64,000 bases of DNA from Marinobacter confluentis (GTDB lineage: Bacteria > Pseudomonadota > Gammaproteobacteria > Pseudomonadales > Oleiphilaceae). The stretch is from contig NZ_SRPF01000002.1 of the NCBI RefSeq assembly GCF_004785685.1, positions 434,001 through 498,000 of the forward strand. Reading direction: 5' to 3'. Below, piece after piece: positions 10,840 through 19,420 of this stretch. The notes beneath the pieces are model-generated. The model was not told where the DNA came from and searched no databases. It saw only the letters and a program-made list of their open reading frames with translations. The first letter of the stretch is position 1. Each line of letters begins with the position of its first letter. The position numbers and the translations under genes are program-made.

Positions 10840-12486
10840 ATGGCCAATACGCGCATTCTGCCGCCGGCAGACAACGCCTACCAATACCCACTGCTGATCA
10901 AACAGCTTCTGCTGTCGGCGCCGCGTTATGCGCCAGACCAGGAAATCGTTTACGCCAATAAGAGCAAGTACACCTACACCGACCTGGTGGACCGCATCCA
11001 CCGGCTGGCGAACGCCCTGACCGACGCTGGCGTCAAGCCAGGTGACACGGTCGCCGTTATGGACTGGGACACCCCTCGCTATCTGGAATGCTTCTTCGCC
11101 ATTCCGATGATCGGGGCGGTGCTGCACACCATCAACGTACGCCTGTCGCCGGACCAGATCGTTTACACCATGAACCACGCCGAAGACGACCTGGTTCTGA
11201 TCCACGATGACTTCCTGCCCATTCTTGAAAGCGTCAAAGGCGATATCAAAACCGTCCGCAAATACATCCAGCTGACAGACGAAGCCCAGGCAAAGTCGAC
11301 CTCTCTGGACAGTGCTGGCGAATACGAAGCACTACTGGCCAATGCCCACAACTGCTTTGATTTTCCGGATTTTGACGAGAACAGCATCGCCACCACCTTT
11401 TACACCACCGGCACCACCGGCAATCCCAAGGGCGTGTTCTTCAGCCACCGTCAGCTGGTGCTGCACACACTGGCCATGACCGGCTCACTGTCGGCCTTTG
11501 ATGAAATGCCCATGCTGCGGTCATCGTCTGTTTACATGCCGGTGACTCCGATGTTCCACGTTCACGCCTGGGGCGTGCCTTATGCCGCCACCCTGCTCGG
11601 CATAAAACAGGTCTATCCCGGCCGCTATGAACCAGAACTGCTGGTGGATCTGCTGAAAGAGCACGGGGTCACTTTCTCTCACTGCGTGCCCACCGTTATG
11701 CAGATGATGATGGCCACCGAGTCCATCAAGACCGCAGACCTGAGCAACTGGCATGTACTGATCGGCGGCAGCGCCCTGACCCGCGGCCTGTGTGATGCCG
11801 GCGCCAAACTGGGCATCCGGATGTATACCGGTTACGGCATGTCGGAAACATGCCCGCTGCTGTCGACCACGCACCTGAAACCGGAAGACCTTGAGCTGCC
11901 ACTGGAACAGCAGACCACCCAACGCATCAAGACCGGTATAGCGGTACCCATGGTGGAAATTGAGATCACTGACCCTGACGGCAATCCGGTTGCACACGAT
12001 GGCGACGCCAAGGGCGAAGTGGTGGCCCGGGCGCCCTGGCTGACCCAGAGCTACTTCAAGGAACCGGAGAAAGGCGAGGAGCTCTGGCAGGGCGGATGGC
12101 TGCACACCGGCGACGTAGCGTCCATGGAGCCGGACAGCACCCTGGTCATCAAGGACCGTATCAAGGATGTGATCAAGACCGGGGGCGAATGGCTGTCTTC
12201 ACTGGATCTGGAAAACCTGATCAGCCAGCATCCGGCCATTGCAGCGGCCGCTGTTGTGGGTGTGCCGGACGAAAAATGGGGTGAACGCCCCCATGCGCTG
12301 GTCGTGCTCAAGCCCGGCGAACAAGCCACGCTGGAAGACCTTCAGGACCATCTGAAGCAGTTTGTGGAATCCGGCGAAATTAACAAATGGGCCATTCCGG
12401 GCAAAATTGATTTCGTGGACGATATTCCCAAGACCAGTGTGGGCAAAATCAACAAGAAGCTGATCAGGGATCAGTTGGATAACTGA
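10840..12486 (+). CDS. Fatty acyl-CoA ligase (AlkK-like, AMP-forming)
   Basis: 548 aa, an ANL-superfamily acyl-adenylate ligase. It forms an acyl-AMP and then acyl-CoA from a fatty acid, ATP and CoA. Motifs in order: the P-loop-like TTFYTTGTTGNPKGV, TPMFHVHAWGVPYAA typical of AlkK/medium-chain ligases, YTGYGMSETCPL (motif A5), WLHTGDVASMEPDSTLVIKD and the catalytic-lysine end PKTSVGKINKK. The chain-length preference is not visible; AlkK-type enzymes favour medium or long chains. Ribosome-binding site AGAGGGA. Followed by a strong hairpin terminator. Confidence 0.9.
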   Translation: MANTRILPPADNAYQYPLLIKQLLLSAPRYAPDQEIVYANKSKYTYTDLVDRIHRLANALTDAGVKPGDTVAVMDWDTPRYLECFFAIPMIGAVLHTINVRLSPDQIVYTMNHAEDDLVLIHDDFLPILESVKGDIKTVRKYIQLTDEAQAKSTSLDSAGEYEALLANAHNCFDFPDFDENSIATTFYTTGTTGNPKGVFFSHRQLVLHTLAMTGSLSAFDEMPMLRSSSVYMPVTPMFHVHAWGVPYAATLLGIKQVYPGRYEPELLVDLLKEHGVTFSHCVPTVMQMMMATESIKTADLSNWHVLIGGSALTRGLCDAGAKLGIRMYTGYGMSETCPLLSTTHLKPEDLELPLEQQTTQRIKTGIAVPMVEIEITDPDGNPVAHDGDAKGEVVARAPWLTQSYFKEPEKGEELWQGGWLHTGDVASMEPDSTLVIKDRIKDVIKTGGEWLSSLDLENLISQHPAIAAAAVVGVPDEKWGERPHALVVLKPGEQATLEDLQDHLKQFVESGEINKWAIPGKIDFVDDIPKTSVGKINKKLIRDQLDN

Positions 12487-12494
12487 TTGACTTG

Positions 12495-12529
12495 CCACAG
12501 GTCACCCGGCACCCTCGGGTGACCTGTGG
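12495..12529. terminator. Bidirectional terminator hairpin
   Basis: CCACAGGTCACCCG (12495-12508) pairs perfectly with CGGGTGACCTGTGG (12516-12529) around a 7-base loop. It lies between the ends of two convergent transcripts, the acyl-CoA ligase on plus and the 13-gene operon on minus, and is followed by AACTTTTC on the plus strand. Confidence 0.75.
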
Positions 12530-12543
12530 AACTTTTCAAAAGT

Positions 12544-14418
12544 TCAGCGCTCTGTCGCCGCCCTGATCTGTTTCAGGCGCCGCCAGAGTGTGGTCTGACT
12601 GATACCCAGATACTCGGCAGCCTGAGTCTTATTGCCACCAAAGCGATCCAGTACCTTGAGAATTTCCTCCTGCTCCACCACTTGAAGGTGGCCTGAGTCC
12701 GGCCCGACCGGCAGCGCGAGATCTCGCGTGAACAGCTCCGGTGCCAGGCTTTCCAGATGGCGGGAGAACTCGTCAATCGACGGGTAAAGGGTCGTGGAAA
12801 CCAGCAAACGTTCCAGCAGGTTTTCAAGCTGTCGCACGTTTCCCGGCCAGTCAAAACGGTTAAACAATGGCATCAAGACGCCAATAAGCGCCTCAGAGTC
12901 CGCGTCGATGCTGTATTGCTGCCCCAGCCTGTCGATGAAATGCCGGGTCAGCGGCTCGATATCCTCCGGCCTTTCTCTCAAAGGCGGCAGATTGATAATG
13001 AATACATTCAACCGGTAATAAAGATCCTCACGGAAACGGCCCGCTTTGACCTCTTCCAGCAGGTTGTGATTACACGCCGCTACAAATTTAATGTCCAGCG
13101 CAATGGATTTGCGGGCACCGACCGGCCTCACTTCCCGCTCCTGCAATACCCGCAACAGTTTTGCCTGCTGCGGCATAGGCAGTGAGTTGATTTCGTCCAT
13201 AAAAAAAGTGCCGCGATTGGCGGATTCCAGCAGGCCCGACTGGCCACCACTCTTGGAATTGGTGAAGGCACCATCGGCATAGCCGAACAGCTCGGACTCA
13301 AACAGTTCATCGGGAATGGCCGCGCAGTTGATCGCGACAAAGGGCCCGTTACTGTGGGTGCTGGATTCATGAATCTGCCTGGCAGCCAGCTCCTTGCCGG
13401 TGCCCGTTTCACCCCGCAGCAGCACCGCGCCCGGCGTAGCGCCGTAGATCTGCAGCAGACGAGTGACCTCGTCCATTTTTTCAGACCTGAACACCAGTTG
13501 ACGACCAGCAGCCGAACGGTCGTGCTGCCTGACCGGCGCCGCGGTGATCGCATAGAGATTACCAACCCGTTCATCACCGACTTCAAAGGCCCGTTTGGCC
13601 ACGCGACACAACCGGTCCCCCAGCAGCAGACCTTCCGCTACCGTATCGGCAGACTGCAGAAAGCGCCGGTCCAGAAACCGGTCAATGCGCTTGCCGGTGG
13701 CCATGTCGGGAATCAGGTCCCTGACGCCCTCATTGAAGCTGATCACCTGTTCGTCACGGTTGGTGATGATGGTTGGCCGCGGTGCATTGTCGATCATGAA
13801 CTGGGCGAAGGTGCTCTGTTCCCGTTCCCGTTTGTACTCCCCGGCCACGGTGATCGCCCGCCGGATCATGTAACGGCAGGACTCGCGGGAATACACCATC
13901 ACATAGGGAATGTCGGCCTGCTCTGCCAGGTCGCACACATAGCTGGAGCCAATAATGACACCAAAGCCGTCCTTGCGAATGGTGTGAAAGATGTCTTTTG
14001 CTTCCTCCGCCATGGCATAGGTTCGATGGTCAACGTTGACGCCTTCTACGTAATCCAGAAACTCTGTCCAGGTGGCCTGATGCTCATGGGTCATCAACAG
14101 TATCCGCGGGCTGACCTGCCGCGCTCTGAGCACCGCATTGACCAGATCAGACTGGCGAACCTTCAGGGAAACAACCGGAACCGGCAACGTGTCTTTGAGG
14201 TAGTAGGCGTTGGCACCGGCGCTGATGAACACATCAACAGCGTCATGCTCTACCAGTCGTCTTGCAGCCAGCAAAGCGTCATTGAAGATGCTGTCGATGA
14301 TGACAATATCGGCGATCGACTGGAACTCAGGCACCAGCGAATGCACCATCTTGCTGAGCTTGGAGTTGCCAATCAGACAAACCCTGACCCGTTTGTTTTC
14401 AGAGTTGTTGAACTTCAC
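12544..14418 (-). CDS. Sigma54-dependent transcriptional activator, PrpR-like, with variant GAFTNS loop
   Basis: 624 aa; GTG start with AGAGG upstream. Order of domains: PrpR_N sensory domain (about 10-190, the fold that binds 2-methylcitrate in propionate regulators), a PAS-like segment (about 205-290), a sigma54 AAA+ domain (about 310-545) and a Fis-type helix-turn-helix (about 590-615). The ATPase has Walker A GETGTGKE near 334, Walker B GTFFMDEI and the FREDLYYRLNVF arginine-finger region. The sigma54-contacting loop reads GAFTNS (bases 13255-13272) instead of GAFTGA. It is the last gene of the 13-gene run, 51 bp after leuD, and a consensus sigma54 promoter precedes the first gene. Autogenous control of its own operon is the natural inference. 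Confidence 0.88.
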   Translation of the reverse strand: MKFNNSENKRVRVCLIGNSKLSKMVHSLVPEFQSIADIVIIDSIFNDALLAARRLVEHDAVDVFISAGANAYYLKDTLPVPVVSLKVRQSDLVNAVLRARQVSPRILLMTHEHQATWTEFLDYVEGVNVDHRTYAMAEEAKDIFHTIRKDGFGVIIGSSYVCDLAEQADIPYVMVYSRESCRYMIRRAITVAGEYKREREQSTFAQFMIDNAPRPTIITNRDEQVISFNEGVRDLIPDMATGKRIDRFLDRRFLQSADTVAEGLLLGDRLCRVAKRAFEVGDERVGNLYAITAAPVRQHDRSAAGRQLVFRSEKMDEVTRLLQIYGATPGAVLLRGETGTGKELAARQIHESSTHSNGPFVAINCAAIPDELFESELFGYADGAFTNSKSGGQSGLLESANRGTFFMDEINSLPMPQQAKLLRVLQEREVRPVGARKSIALDIKFVAACNHNLLEEVKAGRFREDLYYRLNVFIINLPPLRERPEDIEPLTRHFIDRLGQQYSIDADSEALIGVLMPLFNRFDWPGNVRQLENLLERLLVSTTLYPSIDEFSRHLESLAPELFTRDLALPVGPDSGHLQVVEQEEILKVLDRFGGNKTQAAEYLGISQTTLWRRLKQIRAATER

Positions 14419-14469
14419 GGGCGCCTCTTGTTCGGACCGTTAGGTAGTCAGAATAGCCGATGCCCGTGC

Positions 14470-15105
14470 CTATCGGAACAGCCAGGGCTCCTGAATTTTG
14501 CGGCCGGCCTCGTAATGCCGGATGGCGTCAGACCGCTCAAGCGTCAGCCCGATTTCGTCAAAACCTTGCAGCAGGTTCTGTCTGCGACCTTCTTCGACCA
14601 CGAATGGCCAGGTCGAACCGCCTCCCTGGATCTCGCAGTTCTGCAGATCCACCGTCAGCTCGAATCCGGGCTCAACGCCACAGCGCTCAAACAGTTCATC
14701 AATCAATTCCTGATCGAGAATCACCGGCAACAGGCCGTTGTTGAAACAGTTGTTGAAGAAGATGTCGCCAAAACTCGGCGCCAGCAAGGCGCGAATGCCA
14801 AAATCCCGCAGTGCCCAGACCGCATGCTCCCGGGAGGAGCCGCACCCGAAGTTGGCCTGTGCCAGCAGGATCGAACCCTGGCTGTAGGGCGTCTGATTCA
14901 GAATACACTCAGGGTTCAGGCGGCGATCAGCAACGGGTGTGTCCACGTCGCCCGGGTCAAGGTATCGTTCGTCGTCAAACAGGTGCGGCCCATAACCCGT
15001 CTTTTCCAGCATTTTCAGGTACTGTTTAGGCAGGATGGCATCCGTATCGATGTTCGAGCGATTGAACGGAATCACGATACCGGTGTGGGTTTCGAAAGGC
15101 TGCAT
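14470..15105 (-). CDS. leuD: LeuD-family dehydratase small subunit (3-isopropylmalate dehydratase or paralogue)
   Basis: 211 aa, the usual LeuD length. The swivelling aconitase domain is recognisable by NFGCGSSREHAVWAL (substrate-recognition loop) and FNNCFNNGLLPV. With LeuC it forms a heterodimer that dehydrates and rehydrates a branched hydroxy-dicarboxylate; in leucine synthesis this is isopropylmalate isomerisation. It follows leuC with a 2-bp gap. No leuA or leuB is nearby. Instead it sits between catabolic-looking genes and a PrpR-like regulator, so a catabolic paralogue acting on citraconate- or methylmalate-like compounds is possible. Confidence 0.85.
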   Translation of the reverse strand: MQPFETHTGIVIPFNRSNIDTDAILPKQYLKMLEKTGYGPHLFDDERYLDPGDVDTPVADRRLNPECILNQTPYSQGSILLAQANFGCGSSREHAVWALRDFGIRALLAPSFGDIFFNNCFNNGLLPVILDQELIDELFERCGVEPGFELTVDLQNCEIQGGGSTWPFVVEEGRRQNLLQGFDEIGLTLERSDAIRHYEAGRKIQEPWLFR

Positions 15106-15107
15106 GG

Positions 15108-16520
15108 TCAGAATTTCCTCACGTCAGTCAGTTCACCGGTAATGGCCGCAGCAGCCGCCATCAACGGGCTCATCAAATGAGTGCGCCCGCCTTTGCCCTG
15201 CCGACCCTCGAAGTTGCGGTTAGAGGTGGACGCGCAGCGTTCACCGGCTGAGAGACGGTCATCGTTCATACCCAGGCACATGGAACAGCCTGCAGAGCGC
15301 CATTCGAAACCGGCCCGTGCAAACACCTCTGCCAGCCCTTCCCGTTCAGCCTGCAAGCCAACCAGACCCGAGCCTGGCACTATCAACGCCTGTTTGACAG
15401 CAGAATGAACCTTATGCCCCTTGATCAGATGGGCGACTTCACGCAGGTCTTCGATGCGTGCATTGGTGCAGGAACCGATAAAGACCTTGTCGATGGCAAG
15501 GCCTTCCAGCCGCTGGCCGCTTTTCAGGCCCATGTAATCGCATGCGCGCTGAAGGTTCCTGCGAGCCGACTCGTCTTTCACCCGGTCGATATCGGGCACG
15601 GTGCCGCCGATACCCGTCACCATTTCAGGGGACGTTCCCCAGCTTACCTGTGGGCCAAGTTCGCTGACGTTGAAGTCTTCCTCGCGGTCAAACACGGCGT
15701 CGGCGTCCGACACCAGGGTCTGCCAGTAGTTGTGGGCCTGTTCCAGCATTGCGCCTTCCGGCGCTCGGGGGCGACCTTTGACGAAAGCTCGGGTCTTCTC
15801 GTCGTAAGCGACCATGCCAGCGCGAGCGCCGGCCTCAATGCTCATATTGCAGATGGTCATCCGCCCTTCCATGGACAGTTGTTCGATGGCACTGCCGGCG
15901 TATTCAATAGCATATCCGGTTCCACCCGCCGTACCGATTCGCCCGATCAGGGCAAGAATCAGGTCTTTGGCAGTAACACCGTAACCCAGCTCACCCTCAA
16001 ACCTGACTCGCAGATTTTTCTGCTTCCGGGTCCGCAGGGTCTGGGTGGCCAGCACATGCTCTACCTCGCTGGTGCCTATACCCATGGCCAGGGTTGCGAA
16101 AGCACCGTGGGTCGAGGTGTGCGAATCGCCGCATACAATGGTCATACCCGGCAGCGTCAGCCCCTGCTCCGGCCCCACAACGTGCACAATGCCCTGGCGG
16201 GAGTCTTCAAGCTCAATCAGCTCAATACCGGATTCATGGCAGTTGGCGGTCAGGGTTTCCACCTGTTTTCGGGCAATAAGATCGGCAATACCCGGCACAC
16301 CCAGCTCACGGTTGCGTGTAGGCACCGCGTGATCAGGAACGGCAATGTTGGCGTCCAACCGCCAGGGCTTTCGGCCCAGGGAGCGGAGCCCGGAAAAGGC
16401 CTGGGGAGAGGTGACTTCATGCAACAGGTGACGGTCGATGTACACCAGCGAACTGCCATCGGGCAGCTCATCGACAAGATGGCGACTCCACAGCTTGTCG
16501 TAAAGCGTTTGTGCAGCCAT
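15108..16520 (-). CDS. leuC: LeuC-family dehydratase large subunit (3-isopropylmalate dehydratase or paralogue)
   Basis: 470 aa, typical LeuC length. The three 4Fe-4S ligands are present at Cys351 (FIGSCTNAR), Cys412 and Cys415 (GCSMCLGMN). Other family marks are [32 protein letters not shown] and [17 protein letters not shown]. The sequence is close to canonical leucine-pathway enzymes, with small differences such as SCTNAR rather than the common SCTNSR. The operon context is not leucine biosynthesis. It may be the housekeeping enzyme recruited here or a paralogue for another substituted malate; a second leuCD elsewhere in the genome would decide. A 13-bp gap separates it from the lipoprotein gene. 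Confidence 0.88.
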   Translation of the reverse strand: MAAQTLYDKLWSRHLVDELPDGSSLVYIDRHLLHEVTSPQAFSGLRSLGRKPWRLDANIAVPDHAVPTRNRELGVPGIADLIARKQVETLTANCHESGIELIELEDSRQGIVHVVGPEQGLTLPGMTIVCGDSHTSTHGAFATLAMGIGTSEVEHVLATQTLRTRKQKNLRVRFEGELGYGVTAKDLILALIGRIGTAGGTGYAIEYAGSAIEQLSMEGRMTICNMSIEAGARAGMVAYDEKTRAFVKGRPRAPEGAMLEQAHNYWQTLVSDADAVFDREEDFNVSELGPQVSWGTSPEMVTGIGGTVPDIDRVKDESARRNLQRACDYMGLKSGQRLEGLAIDKVFIGSCTNARIEDLREVAHLIKGHKVHSAVKQALIVPGSGLVGLQAEREGLAEVFARAGFEWRSAGCSMCLGMNDDRLSAGERCASTSNRNFEGRQGKGGRTHLMSPLMAAAAAITGELTDVRKF

Positions 16521-16533
16521 TTTTTTATCCTCG

Positions 16534-16962
16534 TTATTGGCTTGGGCCGCTATTGCCCAGATCTGACCAGTTCAGCCACTGGTAAAGCTCCTCACCCTCA
16601 TCCGCCGCAATCCGGAAACCGCACCAGCTATCAAGGCGCCCGCCTTGCAGGGGCTCAATGATGCAGTAAGGGCGTGAGCAGTCCCGTTGTTCGACACCAG
16701 CTGCATCCAGTAAATCCGTGCTCTGGCGCAACAACCTTTCCGCCTCGGATTTCAGGGCGTCATCGGAATCGCTCAGCGCCGCGACATTAGCCTTGAATCC
16801 CTGCACATAAAGACGGCGGTATTGACCACAGGCCTTTGGTTCGTCGGCCAGCCCGTCGATCAGGGCCTGCCGGTTGGAACCCACCCCTGGTGCCTCGGGC
16901 ACTGTACTGCAAGCCGAGAGCAGCAGACCAAACGCTACAGCTGCCAGCCGCTCAGAAAACAT
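16534..16962 (-). CDS. Small lipoprotein of unknown function
   Basis: 142 aa. The N-terminus [21 protein letters not shown] has a short basic/hydrophobic signal and an LSAC lipobox, so the mature protein should start at Cys18 and be lipid-anchored. The mature part has five further cysteines ([18 protein letters not shown]), which could form disulfides in the periplasm. The start at 16962 overlaps the end of the upstream amidase gene by 11 bp, implying coupling; a start 33 bp earlier would bury the signal. I do not recognise the family. Its place inside the operon suggests a role linked to substrate uptake or the envelope module. Confidence 0.7.
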   Translation of the reverse strand: MFSERLAAVAFGLLLSACSTVPEAPGVGSNRQALIDGLADEPKACGQYRRLYVQGFKANVAALSDSDDALKSEAERLLRQSTDLLDAAGVEQRDCSRPYCIIEPLQGGRLDSWCGFRIAADEGEELYQWLNWSDLGNSGPSQ

Positions 16963-17542
16963 GGGCAAGGGTAGCTTCGAGGGAAAGCACATCAACGTAC
17001 TTGGTGTTGAGGTCTTTCAGATTGGCCCTGTGAGCGTCCATGTCCCGGTCGCCACAGGCCTCTTCAACCACAATGGTGCGGTAGTCGTGTTGCAGGCAAT
17101 CAAGCGCCGTAGCACGAACACAGCCGCTGGTCGTCAGGCCGGTCACAATGACGCCGTCTGCACCGGCGCTTTTCAGTTGCAGGTGCAGATCGGTTCCGAA
17201 GAACCCACTGGCCCAGTGTTTGGTGATCAACACTTCCTTGTCCAACCGCCCAAGCCTGGGGTCAATCAGCTCAAGCCCGGAGCCAGACTGTAGAACGTCC
17301 AGATCCGGCAGTTTTTCCCGGAACACCCGGGCCTGCTCCGGTGAGCTGTAGGCCACGGTTGTGAAAATCACCGGCAGTCCCGCCATGCGAAAGCGTTCAA
17401 TCAGCACCCGGTTTGCGTCGATCACTGACCCGCACTCCGCAGCCAGGGGGCTGCGGGCGGGGTCCGTGAACCCGAGGCTCATGTCCACAATGATCAACGC
17501 ATACCGTTCGGCTTTCGCCAGGGTGCGGGAATCAAGGCTCAT
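16952..17542 (-). CDS. Isochorismatase-family amidohydrolase (N-carbamoylsarcosine amidase-like)
   Basis: 196 aa, a cysteine hydrolase of the isochorismatase fold. The catalytic triad is visible as Asp in ALIIVDMS, Lys in LITKHWASGFFGTDL and Cys in VTGLTTSGCVRATA. Family members cleave C-N bonds of N-carbamoylsarcosine, nicotinamide, maleamate or similar amides. The start at 17542 overlaps the hyuB stop as ATGA, so hyuA-hyuB-amidase are coupled. In creatinine degradation the same trio (ATP-dependent N-methylhydantoinase plus N-carbamoylsarcosine amidase) acts in sequence. By analogy it probably removes an amide or carbamoyl group from the HyuAB product. Confidence 0.8.
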   Translation of the reverse strand: MSLDSRTLAKAERYALIIVDMSLGFTDPARSPLAAECGSVIDANRVLIERFRMAGLPVIFTTVAYSSPEQARVFREKLPDLDVLQSGSGLELIDPRLGRLDKEVLITKHWASGFFGTDLHLQLKSAGADGVIVTGLTTSGCVRATALDCLQHDYRTIVVEEACGDRDMDAHRANLKDLNTKYVDVLSLEATLAHVF

Positions 17543-19416
17543 GCCCGACCTCCGGCACCAGACTTCCAAACCGGCATGGCCGGCGCTGGCAATCCGGTCT
17601 CTTCCAGGCAACGGGCCTTGATTTCCTCAATGGTGCCGCCCCGTGAGAACAGCGCTGAATCGTCCCGGCTATTCGCCATGACAGCACGCAGTGCCGAGGT
17701 GGCATCCGCATCAACCGTTCCGGTGGCATCCAGCACAACGCCGTAGCGCTTGGCGCCATCAACGCTGACCAGCCCCTTGCGAACATCCGAAGCAACGGCT
17801 TGCGGCTCGCGTTTGAGGGGGTTACCCCAGCCACCACCACCCCAGGTGTCGAAGACCACCAGGTCACCGGCCTGAACTTTCACATGGTCGCACTTGGACG
17901 GCAGCATCTGACGCTCGCCATTGGCACGGATCAGTTCCTTGCGGCTACGCTGGCCCGGATCGCCACCGTTCACGCCCCAGGGATAGGTCAGCCAGCGGTC
18001 GTCGTGTATCGAGATCTCGCCGTCCGCCAGCAGGCGATAGCCCACGCGAATGCCGTTACCGCCCCGGTGCAGGCCTGCACCGCCAGAATCGGTAATGGTT
18101 TCGTAGGTTTCAATCCGCAGCGGGAAGTAGGCTTCAACGAACTCATTGGGGACGTTGGTGAAGCCCGGCCAGAGTGAGTGACCGTCGGGGCCGTCACCCA
18201 CCGGGCGACCCGGAATACCACCGAAGCCGATCTGGAACAGCTGGAACCATTCGTTGTTCTCGTCGTAACCCGAATACATGAAGTGCGGCGAATCAGAGAA
18301 GCCGGCGCCGCTCATGGCGTCCGGTGTGCCCTGACCCAGCAGGCCACCCATCACGTCGAAAATCCGGCCCAGCAGGTGGGTACGGCACGAAAGCGCCGCC
18401 GGGAAGTTCGGCTTTAGGATGGAACCCTGGGGAATATTCACCTCCACCAGATCGTAGAAGCCATCGTTGAACAGGATCGACGGATCGAACAGGTTGATGG
18501 TGAAGGCCCCGAAAAACATCTTGAACATCTCCTCGTTAAGGTAGAAGTTCACGGATGACGGCGCCTGGGGGTCTGTACCCTCAAAATCGAAAATGGCCTT
18601 GTCGCCCTCCCGCCACATGGTGCAGCGGATGGTGTATGGGCCAAGGCCCGCACCGTCGTCACAGATGTAGTCTTCGAAGGAGCGCTTTTCTTCCGGCACC
18701 ACATTGCGGATGATTTCCCGCATGGCAATGTAGTTGCGCTCCAGCATCATGCTCAGGGCACTGGTGAAGACGTCGTCACCGAAACGGTTGGCCAACTCGA
18801 TACAGCGTTTTGCGGCAGTGCGGCAGGACGCCACGATGGCGTTGAAATCAGACTTGTTCCAGCGCGGCATCCGCACGTTGTGCAGGATCAGGTCCAGCAC
18901 GTCCTCATTCAGCTCGCCTTTCTTGTAGATCTTCACCGGCGGAATGCGGATACCTTCCTCAAAGATGGTCTGGGCATCGGTGGGCAGGCTGCCCGGCACT
19001 TTGCCGCCGACGTCCGACATGTGCCCGAACATGGCCGACCAGTTGATCAGCCGGCCGTCCTTGAAAATGGGCACCAGCACCAGCCAGTCCGGCAGGTGGC
19101 TGACGGCACCGTCACACATGTAGGGATCATTGGTCAGGAAGATGTCACCCTCTTCGATTGTGCCCCCATAGGACTCAGTGAAGCCGGTGATAAAGGAGCC
19201 GAACTGGCCCACCACCATCTTGCCGTCGTGGTTGGCGATCATCGGAAACGCATCGCCCTGTTCGCGAATACCCGGCGACATGGCGGTGCGGATCAGTACC
19301 GCGTCCATCTCGTTACGGGCGTTGGCCATGGCGTTCTCGATGATATCGAGGGTGACCGTATCCACATCCACTCGCTGAAGCGGCGTGCTATTGGGTTGAA
19401 TGATATTCGCAGGCAT
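17539..19416 (-). CDS. Hydantoinase B/oxoprolinase family subunit (HyuB)
   Basis: 625 aa. Family marks include VDVDTVTLDIIENAMANARNEMD at the N-terminus, GIREQGDAFPMI, FLTNDPYMCDGAVSHLPDW (a metal- and substrate-site region) and GAGLHRGGNGIRVGY. HyuB pairs with HyuA to form ATP-dependent N-methylhydantoinase, 5-oxoprolinase, caprolactamase or acetone/acetophenone carboxylase. The subunit alone does not say which. The start at 19416 has AGGGAG 8 bp upstream; a longer frame to 19452 would overlap hyuA without benefit. Gap to hyuA is 4 bp; it overlaps the amidase gene downstream. Confidence 0.88.
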   Translation of the reverse strand: MPANIIQPNSTPLQRVDVDTVTLDIIENAMANARNEMDAVLIRTAMSPGIREQGDAFPMIANHDGKMVVGQFGSFITGFTESYGGTIEEGDIFLTNDPYMCDGAVSHLPDWLVLVPIFKDGRLINWSAMFGHMSDVGGKVPGSLPTDAQTIFEEGIRIPPVKIYKKGELNEDVLDLILHNVRMPRWNKSDFNAIVASCRTAAKRCIELANRFGDDVFTSALSMMLERNYIAMREIIRNVVPEEKRSFEDYICDDGAGLGPYTIRCTMWREGDKAIFDFEGTDPQAPSSVNFYLNEEMFKMFFGAFTINLFDPSILFNDGFYDLVEVNIPQGSILKPNFPAALSCRTHLLGRIFDVMGGLLGQGTPDAMSGAGFSDSPHFMYSGYDENNEWFQLFQIGFGGIPGRPVGDGPDGHSLWPGFTNVPNEFVEAYFPLRIETYETITDSGGAGLHRGGNGIRVGYRLLADGEISIHDDRWLTYPWGVNGGDPGQRSRKELIRANGERQMLPSKCDHVKVQAGDLVVFDTWGGGGWGNPLKREPQAVASDVRKGLVSVDGAKRYGVVLDATGTVDADATSALRAVMANSRDDSALFSRGGTIEEIKARCLEETGLPAPAMPVWKSGAGGRA

Positions 19417-19420
19417 ACGA

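Noticed and set aside
13354-15180. A 608-codon open frame on the plus strand
   Set aside because: It is antisense to the sigma54 activator and leuD. Those proteins have clear domains and motifs; this frame has none and only reflects GC-rich codon use.
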